64,000 nt of DNA, from positions 1 through 64,000 of the IMG/VR virus record IMGVR_UViG_3300044811_000031. The stretch is one strand, 5' to 3'. Origin of the DNA: a virus. The notes under the pieces are model-generated. The model did no database searches. It was not told where the DNA came from and was given only the letters and a program-made list of their open reading frames with translations. The stretch's first letter is position 1. Each line of letters starts with the position of its first letter. The position numbers were made by a program, and so were the translations under genes. This document shows positions 41,779 through 50,455 of this stretch, piece by piece.

Positions 41779-44142
41779 GTGGCCATCGCCTTCCGCGCCG
41801 CAGGCGCCCGCACCAAGGTCGACATCGGCAACAGCGGCTCCCCGCAGAACGTCGGCCTCCCGGCCGGTCACCTCTCGGGGGACCTGCTGTTCATGGTCGT
41901 CCTCACCGACGACAACAACGGCCCCACCACCCCGTCCGGCTGGTCGAGCCTGTTCGGCTCCCAGCCCGGCAGCTCGCAGGCGTCGCCCTACATCGCCCGG
42001 CCGAGGATGCACGTCTTCTACCGCATAGACAACGGCTCCCTGGGCGCCAACGTCAGCGTCACCTTCAACACGTCCAGCTGGCCCACCGGCGACCCGTTCG
42101 TCGTCGCGTGCACCCTGGCGTACACCGGCTGCGACACCACGAGCCCTATCGGCCAGTGGCAGCAGAGCAACAACCAGAGCACCACGGCCGCGCAGGCCCA
42201 CCCGCAGATCACCGAGTCCCTCGCCAACTGCTGGCTGCTGACCTTCCGGGGCGTCAGCACCGACAGCCCTGCCGCCACCTTCACCAACTCGGTCGGCACG
42301 GATGCCGAGCGGGTGGACGACTCCGACGGCTTCAACGAGCTGGCCTTCGGCCTGTACGACTCCAACGTCGCCCTCGTGGCGGGTACCTACACCCAGCGCA
42401 CCACGACGGCCAGCCGCGCCACCACCTACGGCAACGTCCTCGCGAGCATCGCCATCCGCCCGGCGGCCGTGGCTGGGGCCGTGGTCGCCATCGCCGGTAC
42501 GGCGGAGGCCACCGGCACAGCCAACAACGTGACCGCGACCGCCCTGTCCGGCCCGTGGGACAACTGCGCCGTGCTGCCCTCCTACTCGTGGGCGATCGAC
42601 TGGGACGGCAACGGCGTCTTCACCGACCCGGGGGAGGACGTCCGGCCGGACATCCTGTCCGGTGGGGTGACGATCGAGTACGGCCGGGACCAGAGCCGAC
42701 AGCTCAGCCCGACCAAGATCGGCAGCATCGGGTTCTCGGTCAACAACACCACCCGCAAGTACAGCCCCGAGTACGCATCGGGCGTCCTGTTCGGGGACCT
42801 GGACCCGGCCCGGGAGATGAAGGGCTCGGTCGTCTTCTCCGGCACGACGTACCCCCTGGGCTTCGCCCGGATCGATGACTACAACATCCATGCCGACCGG
42901 GACAACCGGACCGTCGACTTCACCTTCCTCGACGGGCTCAAGCTGCTCGACGGCTTCCCCCTGTCCACGCCGGTGCTGTCGTCCATGCGCACCGGAGACC
43001 TGATCAGCTACATCCTCGATCAGGCCGGTTGGACCGGCACCCGGGACATCGACCCCGGCGCGACGATCGTCCCCTTCTGGTGGGTGGAGGGCCCCAGCGC
43101 GCTGTCCGCCATCCAGGATCTCGTCCGCTCCGAGGGCCCGCCCTCGATCGCCTACGTGGACCTGAACAACAACTTCATCTTCCGCGACCGGCACCACCGG
43201 CTGCTGCGGTCGTCCTCGATCAACGTCCAGGCGTCCTTCGCGGCGAAGGCCCTGGGCGACTGCACCGCCCCGGCGGTCACCGGGCTGAGCTTCACGGCGC
43301 CTTTCGACTACGCGCACGGCTGGCGGGACATCGTCAACTCGGTCAGCTTCGATGTGGACGAGCGCTCCCCCGATGCCGAGTACACCGTCGTGTGGAACTC
43401 GGACAGCTCGTACTCCCTGGCCATCGGCGAGAGCCAGACGATCGACATCTCCGGGTCCGACCCGTTCATCAACGCGCAGGATCTCACCCTCGGAACCGAC
43501 TACACCGTGACCGGCGCCGGGACGGTCACCACCACGGTCTCCCGCGACTCCGGCCAGTCGGTGCGGATCACCCTGCTGGCCATCGGCGGCTCCGTCGTCA
43601 TCTCCAACCTCCAGCTGAGGGGCAGGGCCATCCCTGTCCGGCGGACCATCAAGGTCTCCCAGACGGACGCCGCCTCGATCACGTCCCACGGTGAGCGGTC
43701 GTATCCGGACAGCGCCCCCTGGTCCAACGTCCAGGACGCCTACGCCATAGCGACGATGATCCTGCTCCACTACGCGCACCGACGCCCCACCGTCTCGCTG
43801 CGCCTGGCGGCCTCCGACCCGGAGCACTACCAGCAGATCCTGTCCCGGATGATCTCCGACCGGATCCACATCGTCAACGCCGAGATGGGCATCAACGACG
43901 ACTTCTTCGTGGAGACGATCACCCACAAGATCGACCGGATGAACCAGACCGGGAAGCCGCCGCTGCACTCGGTCGTCCTCGGCTGCGAGAAGCAGCTGAC
44001 CCTGAACACCAACCCGTTCCGCTTCGATGTGCGTGGCTCCGGGTTCGACCAGGGCGTGTTCGACCCGATCACCTCCGACGACCCGACCACCGTGTTCGTC
44101 TTCGACCAGGGCATGTTCGACACCGATCTGTACGGGACGTGA
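41779..44142 (+). CDS. minor tail / distal tail protein
   Basis: 787 residues, GTG 41779, four bases after the tape measure gene. Residues 1-235 repeat the beta domain of the protein at 31431 ('LSGDLLFMVVLTDDNNGPTTPSGW'), followed by a short 'IAGTAEATGTA' unit. The rest has tail-hub features ('WAIDWDGNGVFTDPGEDV', 'IEYGRDQSRQLSPTKIGSIGF', 'FLDGLKLLDGFPLSTPV', 'ISYILDQAGW'). Its order after the tape measure is standard for a tail-tip protein. Confidence 0.78.
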   Translation: MAIAFRAAGARTKVDIGNSGSPQNVGLPAGHLSGDLLFMVVLTDDNNGPTTPSGWSSLFGSQPGSSQASPYIARPRMHVFYRIDNGSLGANVSVTFNTSSWPTGDPFVVACTLAYTGCDTTSPIGQWQQSNNQSTTAAQAHPQITESLANCWLLTFRGVSTDSPAATFTNSVGTDAERVDDSDGFNELAFGLYDSNVALVAGTYTQRTTTASRATTYGNVLASIAIRPAAVAGAVVAIAGTAEATGTANNVTATALSGPWDNCAVLPSYSWAIDWDGNGVFTDPGEDVRPDILSGGVTIEYGRDQSRQLSPTKIGSIGFSVNNTTRKYSPEYASGVLFGDLDPAREMKGSVVFSGTTYPLGFARIDDYNIHADRDNRTVDFTFLDGLKLLDGFPLSTPVLSSMRTGDLISYILDQAGWTGTRDIDPGATIVPFWWVEGPSALSAIQDLVRSEGPPSIAYVDLNNNFIFRDRHHRLLRSSSINVQASFAAKALGDCTAPAVTGLSFTAPFDYAHGWRDIVNSVSFDVDERSPDAEYTVVWNSDSSYSLAIGESQTIDISGSDPFINAQDLTLGTDYTVTGAGTVTTTVSRDSGQSVRITLLAIGGSVVISNLQLRGRAIPVRRTIKVSQTDAASITSHGERSYPDSAPWSNVQDAYAIATMILLHYAHRRPTVSLRLAASDPEHYQQILSRMISDRIHIVNAEMGINDDFFVETITHKIDRMNQTGKPPLHSVVLGCEKQLTLNTNPFRFDVRGSGFDQGVFDPITSDDPTTVFVFDQGMFDTDLYGT

Positions 44143-44149
44143 GAGAGAA

Positions 44150-44512
44150 ATGAGCCAGCTGCTGCTGCCCAGTTCGCAGGCGTACATCTACTGCGGCGAG
44201 TGGGTGGGCGACTGCCCCCGCGAGGGCTGCGCCAACGTCGAGTTCCTCTGGATGCCGCTGGTGCCCAACGGCCCCCGGGTCCAGCCCAAGCCGATGTATG
44301 TCTGCTCGTACTGCGGCATGCAGGCGGTCATCGAGTGGCCGGACAGCGAGTTCATGGTCGGGGCGATGGCCGTGCTCATGCAGCGGCCGGTGCCCGACAA
44401 CCGGAACTGGTACCCGGCCGACCACGACGTCGCCACCCGGTTCCGCATCCCCCACGGGCAGACGCTCGATGACCTGAGGGCCGAGAACGAAGCTCACGGA
44501 GTGGAGGTGTGA
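44150..44512 (+). CDS. zinc-ribbon-like tail-module protein
   Basis: 120 residues, ATG 44150 after GAGAGA. 'YCGEWVGDCPREGCANVEFLW' and 'YVCSYCGMQAVIEWP' form a probable treble-clef zinc site. It precedes the triplicate fibre-like genes. Function unknown. Confidence 0.65.
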   Translation: MSQLLLPSSQAYIYCGEWVGDCPREGCANVEFLWMPLVPNGPRVQPKPMYVCSYCGMQAVIEWPDSEFMVGAMAVLMQRPVPDNRNWYPADHDVATRFRIPHGQTLDDLRAENEAHGVEV

Positions 44513-44513
44513 C

Positions 44514-45053
44514 ATGGCGTGGTCCAGCCCTATGACGGCAGTAGCCGGGGCGACGTTCACGGCTGCCCAGTTCAACCAGTACGTCCGGGACAACCTGAAC
44601 GAATGCCCGACGGCCAAGGCCACCGTGGCGTCGCAGATGTTCATCAGCACCGGGGCCAACGCCCTCGTCGCCCGGGCGCCGGGCACGGCCACCGTGGTCA
44701 CCAACCAGACCACGGCGTCGACCTCCTACGTCGACCTCACCACGGTCGGCCCGGCGTTCACGGTGAACACCGGCACCATCGCCATCGTCTCGTTCTCCGC
44801 CTCGGTGGCCAACAACGTGGCCAACAGCGCGGCCAACGTCTCCGTGGCGGTGTCCGGAGCGTCGTCCGTCGCCGCGAGCGACAACTGGTGCCTGCTGTTC
44901 GACGGCAACGCGGCAGGCAACTTCAGCCGGGCCGGGAACACCCACGTCTTCTCCGGCCTGACCCCCGGGTCCAACACCTTCACCACGAAGTACAAGGTCG
45001 GCTCCAACACCGGCAGCTTCCAGTTCCGCGAGATCAACGTCATCCCCCTGTGA
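44514..45053 (+). CDS. fibre-like structural protein, paralogue 1
   Basis: 179 residues. Shares with the proteins at 45370 and 45935 the start 'MAW', 'MTAVAG', 'FTAAQFNQYVRDNLNE' and the end 'GLTPGSNTFTTKYKVG..FREINVIPL'. Small beta-rich protein, likely a tail-tip or fibre component. Confidence 0.68.
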   Translation: MAWSSPMTAVAGATFTAAQFNQYVRDNLNECPTAKATVASQMFISTGANALVARAPGTATVVTNQTTASTSYVDLTTVGPAFTVNTGTIAIVSFSASVANNVANSAANVSVAVSGASSVAASDNWCLLFDGNAAGNFSRAGNTHVFSGLTPGSNTFTTKYKVGSNTGSFQFREINVIPL

Positions 45054-45066
45054 GAGGAGGGTCCGC

Positions 45067-45363
45067 ATGGCCACCATCCGCGCCTACGTCAACCAGCTCT
45101 GGGACGCTCAGCAGTTCATCGCCAGGCAGCTCGGGTCCGACCTCGCCCGGGGGCCGCTGGAGCAGCGGGCGGCCGTCCTGTCCATCGATCTGACCACGGC
45201 CGTGATCCTCAAGACCCTCGTGGACGCCGGGGTCACCACCGACGTCGCCCTCCAGGCGACCATGACCAGCGTGCGGAACGCCATTTACAAGCGGCAGCCC
45301 GGCTTCGTCCCGGCCCCCGGGGACAACGACGAAGGCGTCACCCCGCAGCCGGATCTGGGGTGA
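45067..45363 (+). CDS. hypothetical tail-module protein
   Basis: 98 residues, ATG after GAGAGGAGG. Helical ('AYVNQLWDAQQFIARQLGSDL', 'IDLTTAVILKTLVDAGVTTDVALQATM') with a Pro/Asp-rich tail. Sits between paralogues 1 and 2. Confidence 0.55.
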   Translation: MATIRAYVNQLWDAQQFIARQLGSDLARGPLEQRAAVLSIDLTTAVILKTLVDAGVTTDVALQATMTSVRNAIYKRQPGFVPAPGDNDEGVTPQPDLG

Positions 45364-45369
45364 CTGAAC

Positions 45370-45921
45370 ATGGCATGGACTGCTCCCATGACAGCGGTGT
45401 CCGGCAGCGTCTACACGGCTGCCCAGTTCAACACCCACGTCCGGGACAACCTGAACGAGACGGCCGTGGCCCACGCTGCCAACCTGGGCGGGTACTTCGT
45501 CACCGCCGGGACCAACCAGATCGTGGAGAGGCTGATCGGGCAGTCGACCCTGAACGCCTCCAGTGTGACGTCGTCCACCAGCTACACCGATCTGGACGAC
45601 GGGATCCCCGGCCCGACCGTCACCCTGACCACCGGCAGCACGGCCCTGGTCACCGTCGGCGGGCGCATCGGCCCCAACACGGTCGCCACCCCGAGCACGA
45701 AGATGAGCTGGGAGGTATCCGGCGCGTCCTCCGTCACGGCGGCCGACGACTGGGCAGCCGGGCAGGTCAACTCCGGCACGACCACCATGGTCGTCTACAC
45801 CTGCCGCACGTACCTGGCCACCGGCCTGACTCCCGGCGTGAACACCTTCACCGCGAAGTACTGCGTCAGCTCGGGCACCGGCACCTACAGCGTCCGCAAC
45901 ATCAACGTTCTGCCGTTCTGA
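45370..45921 (+). CDS. fibre-like structural protein, paralogue 2
   Basis: 183 residues. 'MAWTAPMTAVSGSVYTAAQFNTHVRDNLNE' is nearly the same as in its neighbours. The segment 'GRIGPNTVATPSTKMSWEVSGA' is identical in paralogue 3, where 41 consecutive bases are also identical, pointing to recent copying. Confidence 0.68.
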   Translation: MAWTAPMTAVSGSVYTAAQFNTHVRDNLNETAVAHAANLGGYFVTAGTNQIVERLIGQSTLNASSVTSSTSYTDLDDGIPGPTVTLTTGSTALVTVGGRIGPNTVATPSTKMSWEVSGASSVTAADDWAAGQVNSGTTTMVVYTCRTYLATGLTPGVNTFTAKYCVSSGTGTYSVRNINVLPF

Positions 45922-45934
45922 GGGAGGTGATCGT

Positions 45935-46480
45935 ATGGCCTGGACCGCCGTCCCCACGGCCGTGGCCGGGTCCGTGGTGTCCGCCGCGCAGTTCAACACC
46001 TACATCCGGGACAACCTCCTCGCCTCGGAGGCTGCCGCCTGCCTGACGCCGGGCAGCTTCCCGGTCACCTCCGGAGCCAACGCCGTGGTCGAGAGGATCC
46101 CGGCCACGGCCATCGTCGCCGCCGGTGAGACCGTGACGTCAGCTACGTACGCCGACTGTGCGACCCCCGGCCCGTCGGTGACGTGCGCTACCGGCACCAT
46201 CGCTCTGGTCATCGTCGGCGGCCGTATCGGCCCGAACACGGTCGCCACCCCGAGCACGAAGATGAGCTGGGAGGTCAGCGGGGCGACGACCATCGCGGCA
46301 TCGGACACGTGGGCGGCCGGTATGGTCAACCCCGGTACCACCACCTTCGCCATCTACACATCCCGGTGGTTCCGGACCACGGCCCTCACCCCGGGCAACA
46401 ACACCTTCAAAGCCAAGTACGCGGCCAGCTCGGGTACGGCCACCTACACCTTCCGCTCCATCCACGTCATTCCGTTCTGA
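45935..46480 (+). CDS. fibre-like structural protein, paralogue 3
   Basis: 181 residues, ATG after GGGAGGTG. Same layout as the two upstream genes. The outer beta strands and the end 'FRSIHVIPF' are conserved, the first 60 residues differ most. Possibly three subunits of one tip complex or variants for different receptors. Confidence 0.68.
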   Translation: MAWTAVPTAVAGSVVSAAQFNTYIRDNLLASEAAACLTPGSFPVTSGANAVVERIPATAIVAAGETVTSATYADCATPGPSVTCATGTIALVIVGGRIGPNTVATPSTKMSWEVSGATTIAASDTWAAGMVNPGTTTFAIYTSRWFRTTALTPGNNTFKAKYAASSGTATYTFRSIHVIPF

Positions 46481-46487
46481 GGAGATC

Positions 46488-46802
46488 ATGGACTTCAGCC
46501 GGTTCCTCAGCCCGGACGTCGGTGCCGTCGGCATCCTCGTCCTCGTCGTCCTGCTCATCCTCTGGGGACTGCTGCTCCCCCGGTCGACGGTCAAGGCCCT
46601 GCTCGACGCCAAGGACGAGCAGGTGGAGCTGTACCGGTCCGCCTACCGGGACGCCATGGAGACCGTCGGGATCAAGGACCGGCAGATAGGCCAGCTGATG
46701 GAGATGGCCCGCACCACCACCCACGTGATCGAAGCCCTTCCGGGAGCGATCGGCCGGGACGGGGGTGACACCCATGCGCTGGACCCTGCGAAGGAAGGTT
46801 GA
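46488..46802 (+). CDS. single-span membrane protein (lysis module)
   Basis: 104 residues. One membrane span ('VGAVGILVLVVLLILWGLLL') then a charged helix ('DAKDEQVELYRSAYRDAMETVGI'). Starts the lysis-type cluster before the endolysin; could be a holin or spanin-like helper. Confidence 0.6.
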   Translation: MDFSRFLSPDVGAVGILVLVVLLILWGLLLPRSTVKALLDAKDEQVELYRSAYRDAMETVGIKDRQIGQLMEMARTTTHVIEALPGAIGRDGGDTHALDPAKEG

Positions 46803-46989
46803 CATGATCAAGAGCGAAGACACCGAGGCTCGTCATGCAGCTCAGCACGCCAAGGCAGTCCGGAACAAGGCCCTCGAAGACACCGGGGAGATCGCCGCCC
46901 TGAGCAACAGGCTCCGCACCCTGCGGGAGACCAACCACTTCGCCGACCTGATCCGGGCGGCCCTGAACGGTGAGGCCCACAGACCGTGA
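46774..46989 (+). CDS. small helical protein, DUF7620-like
   Basis: 71 residues from ATG 46774, within the end of the previous gene. 'MRWTLRRKVDM' plus 'ALSNRLRTLRETNHFADLIRAALNG' follows a pattern common in actinophages. An alternative start ATG 46804 has the better RBS (AAGGAAGG); I prefer 46774 because related proteins begin with MRW. Confidence 0.65.
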   Translation: MRWTLRRKVDMIKSEDTEARHAAQHAKAVRNKALEDTGEIAALSNRLRTLRETNHFADLIRAALNGEAHRP

Positions 46990-47294
46990 ACACCTACGAG
47001 ACGATCAACTACTGGGCGAGCATGTACGCCTCCATCGCCTGCATCGCCTTCGTGATCGCCTACTCGGTCCTGGCACCATGGTGGAAGACCTCCACCGGGC
47101 GCATGATCATGATGCTGGTCGGCGGGCTGGCCGGGCTGGCGATACTGAGCATCGCCTTCTACCAGGTCCGGGACGCGGACACCGTCCGGGCCATCCGCTC
47201 CGTCCTGGTGATCCTCGTCGGCACCGCCCTGTGGTGGCAGGCCGGAGCCGTGGTCAGGGTCCAGATACAGCGCAGACGGGAGAAGCGGCGATGA
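46986..47294 (+). CDS. probable holin
   Basis: 102 residues, GTG in a GTGA overlap. Three hydrophobic segments ('YASIACIAFVIAYSVLAPW', 'MIMMLVGGLAGLAILSIAF', 'SVLVILVGTALWWQAGAVV') and a strongly basic tail RRREKRR, directly before the endolysin. This topology and position suit a class I holin. Confidence 0.65.
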   Translation: MNTYETINYWASMYASIACIAFVIAYSVLAPWWKTSTGRMIMMLVGGLAGLAILSIAFYQVRDADTVRAIRSVLVILVGTALWWQAGAVVRVQIQRRREKRR

Positions 47295-48517
47295 GTAAGA
47301 TCACCATCTGGCAGGCTCTGGCCCGCTGCGCGCTGACCACCCACTGGGCCGTCAACATGTGCGACAACTTCTGCGCCAACATGTACGGCTACGCCTTCTC
47401 CGGCTACACCGACGCCGTGGCCCACTGGAACCACCTGCCCGCTGCCGACAAGCATCCCGGGGACGACACCGTCCCGCCGGGCATGCTGGCCTTCTGGGGT
47501 GGGGGCCACGGCCACGTCGCCGTCTCCGACGGTACGGGGTACGTCTGGTCCACGGACATCTCCGGCGCGGGTACCGTGAGCCGTGTGCCCCTCGGCCTGG
47601 TCGCCTCCCGCTGGGGCAAGCCCTACCTGGGCTGGGGGGAGCCGATGTTCCAGGGCATAGCTTGGAGTGAGACCGTGCCACGAGTGATGAGGGACAGCAC
47701 CAACCCCGCCGACATCCCCCTGGCCGGGACGGACCTGGTCGCCGGATACCTGAACGGCAGCTACGCGTGGTCGGCCGCCGGGTGGGCCCGCTTCCCCGAC
47801 GCCGGGCACGTGACGATCGACGTCAACGGCACCCGGCCGGATGCCGACGTGCTCGACGTGGAGCCCGGCGACGCCACCGTGGCGGGCGGCGTGCGCTGGC
47901 TGCCCAAGGCCCTGGCCGTCAGCCGTGACTTCGTCCCGGTGATCTACTGCAACCGCAGCAACCGCACGGCCTTCGTCACCGCCGCGAAGACGGCCGGGTT
48001 CAGCATCAACACCCACTACAAGTTCTGGGTCGCGACGCTGGACGGCACCCGCACCCTGAGCGACATGACCGGCGTCGCGGCCATCCAGTGGGCGGGTGCC
48101 GGGCAGACCGGCCACCACTACGATCAGTCCGACGTGTTCGATGACACCTGGAAGGCGACCGACATGCCGCTCACCACGGCCGACAAGGCCTGGATCTCCG
48201 CCGAGTTCGTCAAGCAGCTGAAGGCCGTGGTCTACGGCCAGGTCTGGGACCAGGACAAGATGCCCGCTCCCGACACCGCGCCCGACAAGGCGACCAACGC
48301 CAACCAGCTCCCGCGCAACGTCGTGCGCAGCACGTACGACCTCGCCAACACCACCGAGCAGACCGCCCGCGCCGTTCTCGCGCAGGCCGAGACCATCGGC
48401 GTCTCGCTCAGCGAGATCAAGGCGACGCTCGCGGCTCTCGATCTCTCCCAGCTCCCGGCGGAGATCGCCGCCCGGCTGGAGACCCTCAAGCTCAACGTCA
48501 CCGTGTCGGAGGTCTGA
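47291..48517 (+). CDS. endolysin: CHAP-like domain plus glycoside-hydrolase-like domain
   Basis: 408 residues, ATG in an ATGA overlap. The first 125 residues resemble a CHAP amidase ('NMCDNFCANMYGY' with Cys, 'GGGHGHVAVSDG' with His). Residues ~140-300 look like a DUF1906/GH25-type TIM barrel ('DLVAGYLNGSYAW', 'VTIDVNGTRPDADVLDVEPGDATV', 'FVPVIYCNRSNRTAF'). The C-terminal helix region may bind the wall or multimerise. Follows the holin candidate. Confidence 0.8.
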   Translation: MSKITIWQALARCALTTHWAVNMCDNFCANMYGYAFSGYTDAVAHWNHLPAADKHPGDDTVPPGMLAFWGGGHGHVAVSDGTGYVWSTDISGAGTVSRVPLGLVASRWGKPYLGWGEPMFQGIAWSETVPRVMRDSTNPADIPLAGTDLVAGYLNGSYAWSAAGWARFPDAGHVTIDVNGTRPDADVLDVEPGDATVAGGVRWLPKALAVSRDFVPVIYCNRSNRTAFVTAAKTAGFSINTHYKFWVATLDGTRTLSDMTGVAAIQWAGAGQTGHHYDQSDVFDDTWKATDMPLTTADKAWISAEFVKQLKAVVYGQVWDQDKMPAPDTAPDKATNANQLPRNVVRSTYDLANTTEQTARAVLAQAETIGVSLSEIKATLAALDLSQLPAEIAARLETLKLNVTVSEV

Positions 48518-48519
48518 TC

Positions 48520-48747
48520 ATGTCGCAGTTCGCACAGCTCGAAGAGACCGCGCGGGCGGCTGCCGTCGCCGTACTGCGGGAGGCCCTGGAGCGTATCGAG
48601 ACCCTGGAGAAGAAGGTCGAAGACCTCCTGTCCGCCCCCGCCCCCAAGGCGCCGCCCGCCCCCGCCGCTGCTCCGGCCGCCAAGGGGTCGTCCACGACCG
48701 CGCGGGCGCAGAGCGCCACCGCCAAGGGAACGTCAGGGAACAAGTGA
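48520..48747 (+). CDS. coiled-coil protein with Pro/Ala-rich tail
   Basis: 75 residues. Helix 'QLEETARAAAVAVLREALERIETLEKKVEDLL' then a disordered Ala/Pro/Lys tail. Its first half resembles the C-terminus of the endolysin in character. Role unknown. Confidence 0.55.
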   Translation: MSQFAQLEETARAAAVAVLREALERIETLEKKVEDLLSAPAPKAPPAPAAAPAAKGSSTTARAQSATAKGTSGNK

Positions 48748-49826
48748 AGATCAAGGTCTACCCGGCGGACGTCTTCGGGTGTGGGCACTTCCGGCTCATC
48801 TGGGCCTGCGAGTTCCTGATGGCGGCCGGGCACGACATCGAGCTGGTGCCCCCCGGGGAGCGCCAGCTCGAACTCCGTGTCAGCGGGAACGAGGTGACCG
48901 ACGTCGTCCTGGGCGACGAGGACGTGATCGTGTTCCAGCGGGTGACGCACGCCTTCCTCGCTCAGGCCGTGCCGATCATCCGGGCCAAGGGCGTGGCGGT
49001 CGTGGTCGACATAGACGACGACCTGTCCGCCATCCACCCGAGCAACCCGGCCTACGCCGCGATGCACCCGCGCAACGAGATGCGCCTGGAGCCCGGCCGC
49101 CGGGAGCCCCGCCGTCACAGCTGGCACCACCTGGCCACGGCCTGCCGCGAGGCGACCCTGGTGACGACCTCGACGCCGGGGCTCATCGAGCGCTACGCCC
49201 GCCACGGCCGGGGACAGGTCATCTACAACTACCTGCCGGAGATCTACTACGGCGTCCCCCACGAGGACAGTGACCTCATCGGCTGGCCTGCCGCGCTCGT
49301 CTCCCACCCGGATGACCCGTCGGCCGTAGGTGGTGCGCTCGCACGCCTGACGGGGGCAGGAGCGGCCTTCCAGGTCGTGGGTGACCCAACGGGCGCCGGA
49401 CGGGCCTTCGGGCTCTCAGAGGACCCTCAGGGGATTCTCGGGGTCGACGTCCACCAGTGGCCCGCAGAGGTCGCCAGGCTCGGCATCGGCATCGCCCCGC
49501 TGGCCGACACGAAGTTCAACCGCAGCAAGAGCTGGCTCAAGCCGCTAGAGATGAGCGCTCTCGGTGTGCCGTGGGTGGCCAGCCCGAGCGCGGAGTACGC
49601 GCGCCTGCACCGCATGGGCGTCGGGGTGCTGGCCGACCGGCCGCGTCAGTGGTACCGCCACCTGGACCTGATCCGGCGGGACGCCGGGCTGCGCAACGAC
49701 CTCGCCGGGCAGGGCTACGAGGTCGCCGCCGGGCTCCGGCTACGCGACCACGCGTGGCGGTGGGCCGAGGCCTGGAGCAACGCTCTGGAGCTGCAACGTG
49801 GGAGTGTCGGCGCCGGGGTCCAGTAG
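48744..49826 (+). CDS. glycosyltransferase (GT-B, GT4-like)
   Basis: 360 residues, GTG overlapping the previous stop. GT-B layout: N-terminal 'VFGCGHFRLIWACEFLMAAGHDIELV', 'VVVDIDDDLSAIHPSNPAY', and C-terminal donor-site region 'ARLGIGIAPLADTKFNRSKSWLKPLEMSALGVPWVASP' with the acidic E near 'KPLEMSALG'. Transfers a sugar from a nucleotide donor. Last plus-strand gene; its 3' end overlaps the end of the convergent gene by 87 bases. Target could be virion protein or hydroxymethylated DNA. Confidence 0.8.
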   Translation: MKIKVYPADVFGCGHFRLIWACEFLMAAGHDIELVPPGERQLELRVSGNEVTDVVLGDEDVIVFQRVTHAFLAQAVPIIRAKGVAVVVDIDDDLSAIHPSNPAYAAMHPRNEMRLEPGRREPRRHSWHHLATACREATLVTTSTPGLIERYARHGRGQVIYNYLPEIYYGVPHEDSDLIGWPAALVSHPDDPSAVGGALARLTGAGAAFQVVGDPTGAGRAFGLSEDPQGILGVDVHQWPAEVARLGIGIAPLADTKFNRSKSWLKPLEMSALGVPWVASPSAEYARLHRMGVGVLADRPRQWYRHLDLIRRDAGLRNDLAGQGYEVAAGLRLRDHAWRWAEAWSNALELQRGSVGAGVQ

Positions 49827-50003
49827 GTCGCACTGCCGGGAGAGCTGCTCGATCCGCCCGGCCAGGGCGTCGATCTGTACGGTCAGGGAGGCCCGGCAGC
49901 GGGGGCTCAGGTCGGTGGCGTCCTGGATCTGACGCCGTTTGGCCTCCAGCAGGCCGGTCATGTCGGCGGCGTGGGCGGCCAGCTCCTGCAAGGTCATCAT
50001 CAT
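49740..50003 (-). CDS. hypothetical coiled-coil protein
   Basis: 87 residues starting at the ATGATGATG at 50003, in an ATGA overlap with the WhiB-like gene. Helical ('TLQELAAHAADMTGLLEAKRRQIQDATD', 'VQIDALAGRIEQLSRQCDLL'). Its last 29 codons overlap the glycosyltransferase gene antisense. Confidence 0.55.
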   Translation of the reverse strand: MMMTLQELAAHAADMTGLLEAKRRQIQDATDLSPRCRASLTVQIDALAGRIEQLSRQCDLLDPGADTPTLQLQSVAPGLGPPPRVVA

Positions 50004-50401
50004 GTGGTGGCGGCTTCCGGCTGGTGCTTCCCGGTGGGACGGCTCTCCGCCCTCCACGATGCGCCGCACCGGGTGCAGACCTCGTACTCGTCCACCGCCA
50101 CCAGGTCGACGCTCAGGCACAGCGGGCACTTGGCCCGGCTGCGCGTACGGGACATGGCCTGGCGCATGGCCCGGGTGGTCCCGGCCCACAGCCCCCAGTC
50201 CTTGTTGATCACTGCCGAGTTCAGGCACTTGCCCCGGACCGGGCAGATGTTGCAGTAGGTGCTCTGCACGAAGGCCAGAGCCACCGCGTCGTTCTCGTCG
50301 GCGGGGTAGAAGACCGCGTCGAATTCATTGAGGTCTACGCCCTTGCACCGGGCGTACTCGTGCCAGTCGGGCTTGATGGAAGCCCACACGCTGTCTGCCA
50401 T
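50000..50401 (-). CDS. WhiB-like iron-sulfur regulator with C-terminal zinc ribbon
   Basis: 133 residues, ATG at 50401. WhiB signature: C19, then C50-x2-C53-x5-C59 ('CNICPVRGKC') and the beta turn 'GLWAG' at 70-74. These residues ligate a 4Fe-4S cluster, and WhiB proteins bind sigma factors in actinobacteria. An added C-terminal ribbon 'CPLCLSVDLVAVDEYEVCTRCG' (C92, C95, C109, C112) is unusual. Probably redirects host transcription. A terminator lies just upstream, so it has its own promoter. Confidence 0.88.
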   Translation of the reverse strand: MADSVWASIKPDWHEYARCKGVDLNEFDAVFYPADENDAVALAFVQSTYCNICPVRGKCLNSAVINKDWGLWAGTTRAMRQAMSRTRSRAKCPLCLSVDLVAVDEYEVCTRCGASWRAESRPTGKHQPEAATT

Positions 50402-50455
50402 GCCGAGCCTCGATTCTTTCGCCTCCCATAGTCCGCCTGTGTGGAGAAATAGAAA

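Noticed and set aside
38622-41831. 1069-residue open frame antisense to the tape measure gene
   Set aside because: Same composition artefact; no RBS or recognisable domains, while the plus strand encodes a clear tape measure protein.
46804-46989. Shorter start for the DUF7620-like protein
   Set aside because: It has the better RBS, but the MRW start at 46774 matches the family pattern I recall. Left as the alternative.
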